DNA of 64,000 nucleotides. Source: Streptomyces sp. TP-A0356 (lineage in GTDB: Bacteria; Actinomycetota; Actinomycetes; Streptomycetales; Streptomycetaceae). The DNA is taken from contig NZ_BBZJ01000012.1 in assembly GCF_001417775.1 (NCBI RefSeq), positions 496,001 through 560,000 on the forward strand, in the 5' to 3' direction. This document shows, in pieces, positions 9,214 to 17,579 of this stretch. The first letter of the stretch is position 1, and each line of letters starts with the position of its first letter. The notes under the pieces are model-generated. The model had not been told where the DNA came from. It worked only from the letters and a program-made list of their open reading frames with translations, and searched no databases. The position numbers were made by a program, and so were the translations under genes.

Positions 9214-10997
9214 TTCCCGGCGCCGGGGCGACAGCGCCGGCGCCGCTCGTCCACCCGTTGGGTGTATCCCTCGGCGTCCAGGAACTCCAGCAGTGGCACG
9301 GCCACCCTGCGTGTGGTGTCCAGGGCTCGTCGGGCCTCGCTGAGGGTGAACGGCTGGGGCAGTCGCCGCAGCACGGCTGCGGCCCGGGCGTCGGCCCCGG
9401 GAAGCAGCACGATGCCCTCGGTCACCGCCAGCAGCGCCCCCGCCGAGACCGCGGCCCCCACCGCCTTGCGGGTGAGCCCGAGTTCCCTGAGGCGATCGGC
9501 CTCCGGCGCGCGGAAGGGCGCCCGCGCCAGCTCGCGCCGCAGGGCGTCGACGGCCGCCTCGACGGGCGGTGGCAGCGTCGGCCGGATGCTGTCGGGACCG
9601 CACAACCGGCCGTGCCGACGCAGCAGTCGAAACGCGCCCGGTGTCTCGGCGAGCGCGTCCACCAGGGACCGGTCGGGCAGCCCGAGCAGGCGTCGGGCCG
9701 CCTCGGTGGGCAGTCCGGGATCCAGCGGGTGTTGCTGTGCGTACCGCTCCACCTCGGCGGCGAGACGCTCACGCAACTCCGCCCAGTGCGCTGCGTCGAC
9801 CAGCCAGTCCCCCGCGACGGGCTCGGTGGGCGGCGGCACTCCCATCGCCAGGAGCTCCGAGCGGCGGACGAGTCCGCGTCGCCGTAGCTCCGCGGCGCCG
9901 TCCGGGCGGCCGGTCATGGCCGCCAGTTCCGCCGCCCTCGCGCGGCCCGCGCCCCGCCGGGTCAGTCGCGGCGGGCGCACGTCCAGCACGGTGATGCCGC
10001 GCGGCATGCGCCGGCCCCCCGGCTCCCTCGACACCGCCCGGTCTCCGACACGCAGGGGCAGCGCTCGACTCAGGGTCAGCCTGGCGGTGTCCTCGCCCAG
10101 CGGGCGGACGGTTGCCGGGACGGCGGCCGTACCGATGTGCAGGACGACCGTCCGGGGCAGGTCGTCGCCCGGCTCGCCCGTGATACGGACGTCGATCAGG
10201 TCGGTGAGCAGCCAGCGGTCCGGTGCCAGCAGCACCTGCCCCCGTCGCAGGGCGCCGTCCAAGGGGCCGTGCACGTTGACCGCCACGCGCGCCACGCCCG
10301 TGACGGTGGACCGTGCCTGGTGCAGGCATTGCAGCGCCCGTACCCTCAGCACGGCCGAACCGTCCCCCGTCACCAGGCGGTCACCGACCCGCAGGGTGCC
10401 CGCGGCGAGCGTGCCGGTCACCACGGTGCCGTGGCCGCGCACCGTGAAGGCGCGATCCAGCCACAGCCGTACGTCCGCTTCGGCGGGCGGGACCGGCAGT
10501 GTGTCCGCGAGTCGGCCCAACTCCCCGTGCAGCGCGTCGAGTCCGGCGCCGGTCACCGCGCTCACCGCGACGGACGGCACCGTGCCGAGGGAGGTCGCGG
10601 CCATGCGCTCGACGGCGTCCACGCGAACGGGTTCGGGGTCCGCCAGGTCGCTGCGGGTCACCGCGAGCACGGCATGCCGTACCCCCAGCGCGTCGAGGAT
10701 CGCGAGGTGTTCCTGCGACTGCGGCTGCCAGCCCTGGTCGGCGGCCACCACGAACAGCACGGCGGGCACGGGACCGACCCCGGCCAGCATCGTCGGGACG
10801 AACCTCTCGTGGCCCGGTACGTCGACGAAGGCGATGTGCTCCTGGTCCGGGCCGGGCCGCGTCCATACGAAGCCGAGGTCCAGGGTCAGTCCTCTGCGCC
10901 GCTCCTCCTCGAAGCGGTCGGGTTCCATCCCGGTGAGCGCCCGCACCAGGGCGGACTTGCCGTGGTCGACATGCCCCGCGGTGGCCAGGACCCGCAT
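9156..10997 (-). CDS. selB: Selenocysteine-specific elongation factor SelB
   Basis: This 613-residue GTPase delivers Sec-tRNA to UGA codons at a SECIS element. The P-loop GHVDHGKS lies at 8-15 and DVPGHERF follows, then EF-Tu-like domains and C-terminal winged helices ending near FLDAEGYTQRVDERRR. ATG at 10997 follows the selA stop by three bases, with GGGGAGG inside the end of selA, so selA-selB form an operon. The last 18 codons and the stop are antisense to tRNA-Sec. The TGA at 9158-9156 is the exact complement of the tRNA anticodon. Length fits the family, so the C-terminal tail across selC is an extension of about 24 residues. Confidence 0.93.
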   Translation of the reverse strand: MRVLATAGHVDHGKSALVRALTGMEPDRFEEERRRGLTLDLGFVWTRPGPDQEHIAFVDVPGHERFVPTMLAGVGPVPAVLFVVAADQGWQPQSQEHLAILDALGVRHAVLAVTRSDLADPEPVRVDAVERMAATSLGTVPSVAVSAVTGAGLDALHGELGRLADTLPVPPAEADVRLWLDRAFTVRGHGTVVTGTLAAGTLRVGDRLVTGDGSAVLRVRALQCLHQARSTVTGVARVAVNVHGPLDGALRRGQVLLAPDRWLLTDLIDVRITGEPGDDLPRTVVLHIGTAAVPATVRPLGEDTARLTLSRALPLRVGDRAVSREPGGRRMPRGITVLDVRPPRLTRRGAGRARAAELAAMTGRPDGAAELRRRGLVRRSELLAMGVPPPTEPVAGDWLVDAAHWAELRERLAAEVERYAQQHPLDPGLPTEAARRLLGLPDRSLVDALAETPGAFRLLRRHGRLCGPDSIRPTLPPPVEAAVDALRRELARAPFRAPEADRLRELGLTRKAVGAAVSAGALLAVTEGIVLLPGADARAAAVLRRLPQPFTLSEARRALDTTRRVAVPLLEFLDAEGYTQRVDERRRRCRPGAGNGGGRESNPPARDPRAPRF

Positions 10998-11000
10998 CGC

Positions 11001-12383
11001 CTACCTCCCCACGGCGGACCTGACGGCTCCGGCGAGCCGCTCGTCGTCCTCCGGCGGCACCGCCCGCAGGTCCAGCAGGCAGCGCCCCGCCTCCAGACGC
11101 CCGACCACGGGGACGGGACCGGTGCGCAAGAGGGGGGCACAGGACTCCGGCAGGGACAGTGCGGCGCTGGGCAGTGCCACTCCGGGCGCACCGCCGCCTC
11201 CCACCGTCGCGATGCTCTCCACGGCCCGTACGTCCGCGCCGTCGGCGCTGAGCACCGAGGCGAGCCGCTCGGCACGGGCCATGAGCCGGGCCGGGTCGGC
11301 GGCCAGCGCGGCGGCGGTCGGAGTCCCCGGGCCGGTGAGCGTCGCCTCCAGCGCGGCCAGGGTCAGCTTGTCCACACGCAGGGCGCGGGCCAACGGGTGG
11401 CGCGCCAGGGTGCGGACCAGTTCCCGCTCACCGAGGAGCAGTCCGCACTGGGGTCCGCCGAGCAGCTTGTCGCCGCTCGCGGTGACGAGTGCGGCACCGG
11501 CCCGCAGTTGGCTCTCGGCGTCGGGTTCCTCGGGCAGCAGCGGATGGGGGCCGAGCAGTCCGGAACCGATGTCGACGACCACCGGGACGCCGAGCGCCGC
11601 CAGCTCACCGATCCCGGCGGCACGGGTGAACCCGGTGACGCGGAAGTTGGACGGGTGCACCTTCAGCACGAAACCCGTCTCCGGGCCGATCGCGGCGGCG
11701 TAGTCGGCGGCGGTGGTGCGGTTGGTGGTCCCGACCTCGCGGAGCCTGGCGCCGGTGGAGACGAGGAGGTCCGGCAGCCGGAAACCGTCGCCGATCTCCA
11801 CCATCTCGCCCCGGCTGATGACGATGTCCTTGCCGACGGCGAGCGCGGTGGCGACCAGGGCCAGCGCGGCGGCACCGTTGTTGACGACGTGCGCGGCGGC
11901 AGCGGACGGCACCCGGTCGCGCAGCGCCTTCAGAGCGGTGCGCCCACGGCGGGCCCGTACGCCGGTCGACAGGTCCAGCTCGACGTCCGTGGGTCCGGCG
12001 GCCTCCAGCACCGCCTGCAGGGCCGCCGCCGACAGGGGTGCCCGGCCGAGGTTGGTGTGCAGCACCACTCCGGTGGCGTTGATCACCGACCGAAGCCCAC
12101 CGACCGTGCGCGGCAACAGGGCGACCGCCGCGTCCCTCACCCGCTCCGGCGGGAGGTCGCCGCGGCGTGCCTGCTCCTGCGCCTGCCGGACCGCCGCCTT
12201 GACCACTCGGGCTCCCAGTCGCCGTGCCGCCTCGGACAGGCGCGGATCACTCAGCACGGTGTCGGTGCGGGGAATGCGCCGTAGCGTGTCCGCGTCGTCG
12301 CGGCGCCCGGACGAGCCGTCGGTTCCGGACGCGGCTGCCCCGGCCGTCTTGCCGGTCCGCTCCGGTGCGACCCGCTGCTCCAT
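11001..12383 (-). CDS. selA: L-seryl-tRNA(Sec) selenium transferase
   Basis: This 460-residue PLP enzyme converts seryl-tRNA(Sec) to selenocysteyl-tRNA using selenophosphate. Family blocks include INATGVVLHTNLGRAPLS (about 101-118), ISRGEMVEIGDGFRLPDLL and the PLP lysine K306 in TASGDKLLGGPQCG. The first 40 residues (MEQRVAPERTGKTAG...) are low-complexity and form an N-terminal extension. ATG at 12383, with AGAGGCAGGGG just upstream, is preferred. Frames continuing further upstream show no family similarity. It is the promoter-proximal gene of selA-selB and is divergent from the hydrolase gene at 12618. Confidence 0.93.
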   Translation of the reverse strand: MEQRVAPERTGKTAGAAASGTDGSSGRRDDADTLRRIPRTDTVLSDPRLSEAARRLGARVVKAAVRQAQEQARRGDLPPERVRDAAVALLPRTVGGLRSVINATGVVLHTNLGRAPLSAAALQAVLEAAGPTDVELDLSTGVRARRGRTALKALRDRVPSAAAAHVVNNGAAALALVATALAVGKDIVISRGEMVEIGDGFRLPDLLVSTGARLREVGTTNRTTAADYAAAIGPETGFVLKVHPSNFRVTGFTRAAGIGELAALGVPVVVDIGSGLLGPHPLLPEEPDAESQLRAGAALVTASGDKLLGGPQCGLLLGERELVRTLARHPLARALRVDKLTLAALEATLTGPGTPTAAALAADPARLMARAERLASVLSADGADVRAVESIATVGGGGAPGVALPSAALSLPESCAPLLRTGPVPVVGRLEAGRCLLDLRAVPPEDDERLAGAVRSAVGR

Positions 12384-12617
12384 GCGGCCCCTGCCTCTCC
12401 GGTCCCGGCCTCCGGCTGTCCGGAGACCCATCGTCTCCCAGCGCCCGTGGCCGGTCGCCCGACACGCCGCGGCCACTGCGGCCGCCCCACCGGCGGCCTC
12501 CGTTCGGCTGCGCTGGGGAGCCCACGAGGCGATCGGAGCGGGTACGGCGGGTGCCGTCCGCTTCCACGGGTACCCGGCAGTGCATCGACATCGGACGGCC
12601 GCGGGGAGGTGGACGAG

Positions 12618-13292
12618 ATGATCTCCGAATTGGTGGTGGTTCCCGCTCAGGGAGCGGTGCTCTCGGGCGACCTTGTGGTGCCGGGCCCGGCACCGGCGAT
12701 GGTGTTGTTCGCGCACGGCAGCGGCAGTTCCCGGCTCAGCCCGCGCAACCGGGCGGTCGCGACGGCACTGCACAAGGCGGGACTGGGCACCTTGCTGCTC
12801 GACCTGCTGACCGAGCGGGAGGAGCGCGAGGACGCCGCGACAGGCGAGTACCGCTTCGACATCGGTCTGCTGAGCCGGCGCCTTGTCTCAGCCATCGACT
12901 GGCTGGCACAGGAGCCGAACACCAGGGGGCTTCCGGTGGGCCTGTTCGGGGCCAGCACCGGGGCGGCCGCGGCGCTGGTGGCGGCGGCCGACGAGCCGGA
13001 GCGGGTGTATGCGGTGGTCTCCCGGGGCGGACGGCCGGACTTGGCGGGCGATGCCCTGGAGCGGGTCAGGGCACCGGTCCTGCTCATCGTCGGAGGCAGC
13101 GACGAGACCGTCCTCGACCTCAATCGGAAGGCCGCCGAGAAGCTGTCGGTGCCGCACGAGATACTGGTCGTGCCGGGTGCCACGCACCTCTTCCCCGAAC
13201 CCGGCGCCCTGGAGCAGGTGGCCGAGGCCGCCAGCCAGTGGTTCCTGGCTTATCTGAAGGGCAAGGGGGCCCGCGCGGCACATTCCGGTTGA
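12618..13292 (+). CDS. Dienelactone-hydrolase-like alpha/beta hydrolase
   Basis: This is a 224-residue cytosolic alpha/beta hydrolase. The oxyanion-type block is LFAHGSGSSRLSPRN, the nucleophile elbow is GLFGASTGAAAAL (G-A-S-T-G, Ser catalytic), the acid region is LLIVGGSDETVLDLN, and the catalytic His is in VPGATHLFPEPG. This architecture is common in proteins of the dienelactone hydrolase group whose substrates are unknown. Some homologues are fused or adjacent to phosphoribosyltransferase genes, but none is present here. ATG at 12618 has GGGGAGG 9 nt upstream. It is divergent from selA across a 234-bp gap. Confidence 0.85.
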   Translation: MISELVVVPAQGAVLSGDLVVPGPAPAMVLFAHGSGSSRLSPRNRAVATALHKAGLGTLLLDLLTEREEREDAATGEYRFDIGLLSRRLVSAIDWLAQEPNTRGLPVGLFGASTGAAAALVAAADEPERVYAVVSRGGRPDLAGDALERVRAPVLLIVGGSDETVLDLNRKAAEKLSVPHEILVVPGATHLFPEPGALEQVAEAASQWFLAYLKGKGARAAHSG

Positions 13293-13346
13293 GGTGGGCG
13301 TATGCCGTCGTCCGGCTCAGGCGTCTGCGTCCCCTCGTCGGGTGCG

Positions 13347-13796
13347 TCACCCGTCGCCGCGGCGCAGGGGTCCCCAGGTGCCGGTCTGGCGGTCGACCGC
13401 CGCCTGCGCCTCCGCGATGACCCTCTCGTCGATCCAGCCGACGGGCTCGACATCCCGCACGAGCGGCTCGTTGTCGGGCCCCCGGCCCTGCACCCGCCCT
13501 CGCAGAACCCAGGGGCGCACGCCCGCTCCCTTCTCCTGGGGCAGGTGCGAATAGTCGTGCAGCCGCCTGGCCACCCACAGTTCGACGGGCCGGTCCTCCC
13601 ACCAGGGCTCGACACCGAGGGGGTTGGCGGACAGCCCGGGCATCCGGACGCCGGTGAGGTCGTCCCTGCTGCCGACGGCCGCCAGATCGGCGGCAGGGCC
13701 GTGCGACCAGCGGACGTAGAGGTCGCGGTGGCGCTCCACCAGTGCCCCCAGCTCGCCGAGGGACCGCAGGACGGGAAGCTCTTCCGGCACATCCAT
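13347..13796 (-). CDS. DUF6098-like protein
   Basis: This 149-residue protein begins MDVPEELPVLRSLGELGALV and contains LYVRWSHGPAADL, SRDDLTGVRMPGLSANPLGV, EPWWEDRPVELWVARRLHDY and GRGPDNEPLV. I recall this pattern from a Streptomyces-restricted family (DUF6098) of unknown function. The product is soluble with no signal peptide. ATG at 13796 was chosen because the family-like sequence starts there. Four direct repeats lie 113-177 nt upstream and could be its control region. Convergent with the hydrolase at 12618. Confidence 0.75.
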   Translation of the reverse strand: MDVPEELPVLRSLGELGALVERHRDLYVRWSHGPAADLAAVGSRDDLTGVRMPGLSANPLGVEPWWEDRPVELWVARRLHDYSHLPQEKGAGVRPWVLRGRVQGRGPDNEPLVRDVEPVGWIDERVIAEAQAAVDRQTGTWGPLRRGDG

Positions 13797-13908
13797 GCGC
13801 TCGTTCCTCCTCCCGGTCGCCCCGCTCCTGGTCGTCCCTCCCGCTCCGGTTCTCCCTCCACCACGCACAGGTGCGATCACCGGCGCCCCGGCGGGTACCC
13901 CGATGCGC

Positions 13909-13973
13909 GTGGGACATCCGTGACGTGGGACATCCATTAAGGAAGAAGTGGGACATCCGTGAAGTGGGACACC
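13909..13973 (-). repeat. Four direct repeats of GGATGTCCCAC upstream of the DUF6098-like gene
   Basis: On the minus strand the order is GGTGTCCCAC, GGATGTCCCAC, GGATGTCCCAC, GGATGTCCCAC. On the plus strand GTGGGACA begins at 13909, 13925, 13948 and 13964. The repeats fall into two pairs, each with a 5-nt spacer (GTCAC or TTCAC), separated by a 12-nt AT-richer stretch (TTCTTCCTTAAT). The regular phasing looks like a multi-site regulator target or iterons. Confidence 0.7.
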
Positions 13974-14044
13974 GTGAACCCGAACGTCCGGGCCTCGGCC
14001 TCCTGCCTCCGCCGGCGGCTGCGGCCTCCTCGGCCTGTGCCGGG

Positions 14045-14249
14045 TCTGCTCGAAGGTCTCCGCGTCCGGCGCTTCCAGGGTGAGGTCGATCAGGACCTCG
14101 AAGGAGCGTCCCACGGCCGCCGGGTCGATGACCGCCCTACAGCCGCGGATGACGCCGTCGGCCGCCAGCCGCTGGACGCGCCGCAGGCACGGCCCGGTGG
14201 TGGGGCCGACCCGGTCGTCCAGCTCGATGGGGGGTGCGACAACTTCCAC
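14045..14249 (-). pseudogene. Lrp/AsnC-family regulator remnant
   Basis: A minus-strand segment encodes VGPTTGPCLRRVQRLAADGV, then IRGCRAVIDPAAVGRSFEVLIDLTLEA and DAETFEQ. This matches the end of the helix-turn-helix and the start of the ligand domain of AsnC-family regulators (typical pattern: S..PCLRRV.RLE.DGVI.GY.AV.DP...G). The first helices of the HTH and everything after ETFEQ are missing. The frame continues into unrelated arginine/proline-rich sequence. The remnant is about 65 residues of a normal 150. Confidence 0.65.
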
Positions 14250-14300
14250 GCCTACCGTCCGCCCGTTGCCGTGGTCGCCAGGACGGCTCGGGCCTTTGCG

Positions 14301-15179
14301 TCAGTGCACCGCGTCCGAGAGACGCACGAAGCTGTGGCCGGTGGCCAGCAGGTGGGGGACGGCGGCGGCGATGCCCCGGGCTGTGCCGCCCCTGGGGTGG
14401 TTCATGTGGCACAGCACGATGGATCCGCCGTGGGCGGACGCGACGGTGGAGCGGACCTGTTCGGGGGTGAAGGTGGCGCCGCCGTCGCCGTTGACGGAGA
14501 AGGCGGCGAAGCGCTCCCCCAGGTCGGTGACGATCCGTGCGGCGACGTCGTCGCAGTACGCGGTACCGGACCGGAAGAAGCGTGGCGGGGCGCCCAGCAG
14601 CCGGGTGAGCTTGGCCTGGTTGCCGGCGATCTCGTCGTACACCTCTCCGGCGCTGCGGGTGCCGGGGATGCCGTAGGCGGAGCGTCCGGTGACCGACAGC
14701 GGACGATGCCGGGTGCCGTGGTTGGCGATCTCGAACAGGGGCTCGGCGGCCAGTCGGCGGAAGACCGCCGGATTGGCGTCGATCCAGCGGGAGTTGAGGA
14801 AGAGAGTCGCCGGTACCTCCCGTTTGCGGAGGAAGTCGATCAGCGCCTGGTCATAGCCGCTGCCGCCCGGGCCGCCGCAGGCGTCGAAGGTCAGCGCGAC
14901 CACCCGCTTCGTGGTCGGCAGCGCGTGCACCGTACCCGGCGCCTGAAGGCCCCAGGTGTGCGGCACGGCATGGCCGTAGCGGGCCACGATCTCGGCACGG
15001 GTGACCGCGGGCGCCGTGGCCGAGGGGGCGGAGGTCGGGGCTTCCGTGGTGGTCGCCGCGGAGGTGGGGGGTGCGCCGGACGCGGACGCGCCGCCGCTCG
15101 TCTCGCTCCCCGGGGCCGTACAGCCGGCGAGCACGCTTCCCGCCATGGCAGCCAGCACCGCCCGGCGACTGGGTGTCAT
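14301..15179 (-). CDS. Polysaccharide deacetylase (NodB domain) lipoprotein
   Basis: This 292-residue secreted enzyme has a lipobox LAGC, so Cys20 is the predicted lipid-modified residue. A Thr/Ser/Ala-rich linker (about 25-60) follows, then a NodB-type carbohydrate esterase 4 domain. Motif 1 is LTFDACGG, with the Asp base as the first Asp. The metal-binding motif is NHGTRHRP (HxxxH), and RFFRSGTAYCDD is the arginine motif. Likely substrates are cell-wall or exogenous N-acetylated glycans. It is separated from the AsnC remnant by about 50 bp and has a 279-bp upstream gap that it shares with gap. Confidence 0.88.
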   Translation of the reverse strand: MTPSRRAVLAAMAGSVLAGCTAPGSETSGGASASGAPPTSAATTTEAPTSAPSATAPAVTRAEIVARYGHAVPHTWGLQAPGTVHALPTTKRVVALTFDACGGPGGSGYDQALIDFLRKREVPATLFLNSRWIDANPAVFRRLAAEPLFEIANHGTRHRPLSVTGRSAYGIPGTRSAGEVYDEIAGNQAKLTRLLGAPPRFFRSGTAYCDDVAARIVTDLGERFAAFSVNGDGGATFTPEQVRSTVASAHGGSIVLCHMNHPRGGTARGIAAAVPHLLATGHSFVRLSDAVH

Positions 15180-15458
15180 CCACTCCCCCAGCTGATCGAA
15201 GGTCCACGACGGGCAACCCGGCGCCCGTCACGGCAACCGTATGCGGTGGTGAGGCCGGGTCCGGGAAGACGGGGGACAAGGGTTCGCCAAACATCCTTTG
15301 TAGATCATTTGCCACCGCGCCATCGGGCCGCGTGGAAGGGCATTACAGGAACTGCCCGAGCTGTGACGGCGCATGGCGCCCCCAGGCGGTACCGCCTGAA
15401 TGATCAACGGGAGCGTGGGGTTAGCATATGAGCACCGCCTAGCTCGAAAGATGCACCT

Positions 15459-16907
15459 GTGACTGTCAATGATGACTCGTTCACCAACTGGAAGACCCGC
15501 GAGGAGATCGCGGAGTCGATGATCCCGATCATCGGGAAGCTGCACCGGGAGCGGGACGTCACGGTCCTGCTGCACAGCCGCTCCTTGGTGAACAAGTCGG
15601 TGGTCAGCATCCTCAAGACCCACCGGTTCGCCCGGCAGATCGCCGGTGAGGAACTCTCGGTCACCGAGACGCTGCCCTTCCTCCAGGCCCTGACCAGGCT
15701 CGACCTCGGCCCCTCCCAGATCGACATCGGCATGCTCGCCGCGACGTACAGGAGCGACGACCGGGGGCTCTCGGTGGAGGACTTCACCGCGGGGGCCGTC
15801 GCCGGGGCCACGGGTGCCAACAAGATGGAGCGCCGCGAGGGACGCGACGTCGTCCTCTACGGGTTCGGCCGCATCGGCCGCCTCGTCGCCCGCCTCCTCA
15901 TCGAGAAGGCCGGCTCCGGCAACGGCCTGCGGCTGCGCGCCATCGTCGTCCGCGGCGGCGGGGCCGCCGAGGACCTCGTCAAGCGGGCCTCGCTGCTGCG
16001 CCGTGACTCCATCCACGGACCCTTCCAGGGCACGATCACCGTCGACGAGGCGAACAGCAAGATCATCGCCAATGGCAACGAGATCAAGGTGATCTACTCC
16101 GACGACCCTACGTCGGTGGACTACACGGCGTACGGCATCAAGGACGCCATCCTCATCGACAACACCGGCAAGTGGCGCGACCGCGAGGGCCTGTCGAAGC
16201 ACCTGCGCCCCGGCATCGACAAGGTGGTGCTCACCGCGCCGGGCAAGGGCGATGTCCCCAACATCGTGCACGGCGTCAACCACGACACCGTCAAGCCGGA
16301 CGAGCAGATCCTGTCCTGCGCGTCCTGCACCACCAACGCGATCGTCCCGCCGCTGAAGGCGATGGCCGACGAGTACGGCGTGGTGCGCGGCCACGTGGAG
16401 ACCGTCCACTCGTTCACCAACGACCAGAACCTGCTGGACAATTACCACAACTCCGACCGTCGCGGCCGCTCGGCACCGCTCAACATGGTCATCACCGAGA
16501 CCGGTGCCGCCTCCGCCGTCGCCAAGGCCCTGCCCGACCTCAAGGCGAAGATCACCGGCAGCTCCATCCGCGTACCGGTGCCGGACGTCTCGATCGCGAT
16601 CCTCAACCTGCAGCTCACCCGCGAGACCACCCGCGAGGAGGTCCTCGACTACCTCCGCAACGTGTCGCTGACCTCGCCCCTCAAGCGCCAGATCGACTTC
16701 ATCAGCGCGCCCGACGCGGTCTCCAGCGACTTCATCGGCTCGCGTCACGCCTCGATCGTCGATGCCGGCGCCACCAAGGTCGAGGGCGACAACGCGATCC
16801 TCTACCTGTGGTACGACAACGAGTTCGGCTACTCCTGCCAGGTCGTCCGCGTCGTCCAGTACGTCTCGGGCGTGGAGTACCCGACCTACCCCGTCCCGGC
16901 CGTCTGA
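15459..16907 (+). CDS. gap: Glyceraldehyde-3-phosphate dehydrogenase, N-terminally extended
   Basis: This 482-residue protein has a normal GAPDH from about residue 128, plus an N-terminal extension of about 127 residues (MTVNDDSFTNWKTREE...). The nucleotide-binding motif is VVLYGFGRIGR (132-141), and the catalytic cysteine is Cys290 in SCASCTTNAIVPPLK. The extension is helical, with no signal or membrane segment. It resembles the long GAPDH class found as an extra copy in several actinobacteria and proteobacteria. Ordinary glycolytic enzymes are about 335 residues. GTG at 15459 fits the extended family. Two very short upstream frames (ATG at 15428 and at 15451) lie in the leader. Confidence 0.92.
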   Translation: MTVNDDSFTNWKTREEIAESMIPIIGKLHRERDVTVLLHSRSLVNKSVVSILKTHRFARQIAGEELSVTETLPFLQALTRLDLGPSQIDIGMLAATYRSDDRGLSVEDFTAGAVAGATGANKMERREGRDVVLYGFGRIGRLVARLLIEKAGSGNGLRLRAIVVRGGGAAEDLVKRASLLRRDSIHGPFQGTITVDEANSKIIANGNEIKVIYSDDPTSVDYTAYGIKDAILIDNTGKWRDREGLSKHLRPGIDKVVLTAPGKGDVPNIVHGVNHDTVKPDEQILSCASCTTNAIVPPLKAMADEYGVVRGHVETVHSFTNDQNLLDNYHNSDRRGRSAPLNMVITETGAASAVAKALPDLKAKITGSSIRVPVPDVSIAILNLQLTRETTREEVLDYLRNVSLTSPLKRQIDFISAPDAVSSDFIGSRHASIVDAGATKVEGDNAILYLWYDNEFGYSCQVVRVVQYVSGVEYPTYPVPAV

Positions 16908-16999
16908 TCCCGACGGACGCTCCGGTCCGCTGCCGGGGTGAGCGGTACTGCCCTGCCGCCCCCCGGGCAGCGTAGGGCGTCGGCAGTCGTCAACGGGCC

Positions 17000-17069
17000 G
17001 GCAGTCGGCAGTCGGCAGTCGGCAGTCGGCAGTCGGCAGTCGGCAGTCGGCAGTCGGCAGTCGGCAGTC
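17000..17069. repeat. Ten perfect tandem copies of GGCAGTC
   Basis: GGCAGTC is repeated ten times without a mismatch from 17000 to 17069. A further CGGCAGTCGTC copy lies just upstream at 16981. The unit is 7 bp, so it is not in frame with any protein repeat. Such perfect short tracts usually vary in copy number between strains. Confidence 0.95.
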
Positions 17070-17242
17070 GATCTTGGACCGTCCGTCTCCCGCTGGGGCT
17101 TCCGCGCTCGCCCTACAGGGAGTTGACGGCCTTCTCGGCGGGCACTACCAAGGCCGGCGGATGGCCGCCGCCGGCCGGGGTGAGGGCGAGTCATCGCCCC
17201 CTCCTCGCCCCGGTCCTGACCATCAGCGGACTCACCGACCCG

Positions 17243-17446
17243 ACCACCGTCCACGGCGTGGAGCCGACCGACCCCGACCACCGTCCACGGCGTGGAGCCG
17301 ACCGACCCCGACCACCGTCCACGGCGTCGAGCCGACCGACCCCGACCACCGTCCACGGCGTCGAGCCGACCGACCCCGACCACCGTCCACGGCGTCGAGC
17401 CGACCGACCCCGACCACCGTCCACGGCGTCGAGCCGACCGACCCCG
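17243..17446. repeat. Six tandem copies of a 34-bp repeat
   Basis: Unit starts are at 17243, 17277, 17311, 17345, 17379 and 17413. Each unit begins ACCACCGTCCACGGCGT and continues with GAGCCGACCGACCCCG. Copies 1-2 carry G and copies 3-6 carry C at the base after GGCGT. The array ends at 17446. There are no spacers between units. Each unit contains the self-complementary CCGTCCACGG, so the region may fold. Confidence 0.95.
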
Positions 17447-17579
17447 GCCGCTGACCCGGCTCAGGCCGACCGGCCCGGGCGGTACCCGCGGTACCCACGC
17501 ACCATCGGTCGGGCCGCGTCGTGCGATGCTGAGAAGGGATCATGACGGGACGTGGGAGAGAGAGTACGGCGGAGTGAGG

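Larger units (their letters stand above)
16908..17579. other. Intergenic region rich in tandem repeats
   Basis: The 670 bp between gap and the FUSC gene hold no gene I can support. They contain a 10-copy heptamer tract and a 6-copy 34-bp tract, described separately. Open frames across the tracts are repeat translations and not real proteins. The FUSC promoter is presumably in the last 130 bp. Confidence 0.7.

Noticed and set aside
9049..11703. 884-codon plus-strand open frame
   Set aside because: It is antisense to selB and part of selA and crosses tRNA-Sec; the Ser/Arg-rich translation has no domain.
12384..12773. Extension of selA to 12773
   Set aside because: It overlaps the divergent hydrolase gene and has no similarity to SelA N-termini.
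17243..17446. CRISPR-like array
   Set aside because: The 34-bp units are directly contiguous without unique spacers and no cas gene is present; it is a simple tandem repeat.
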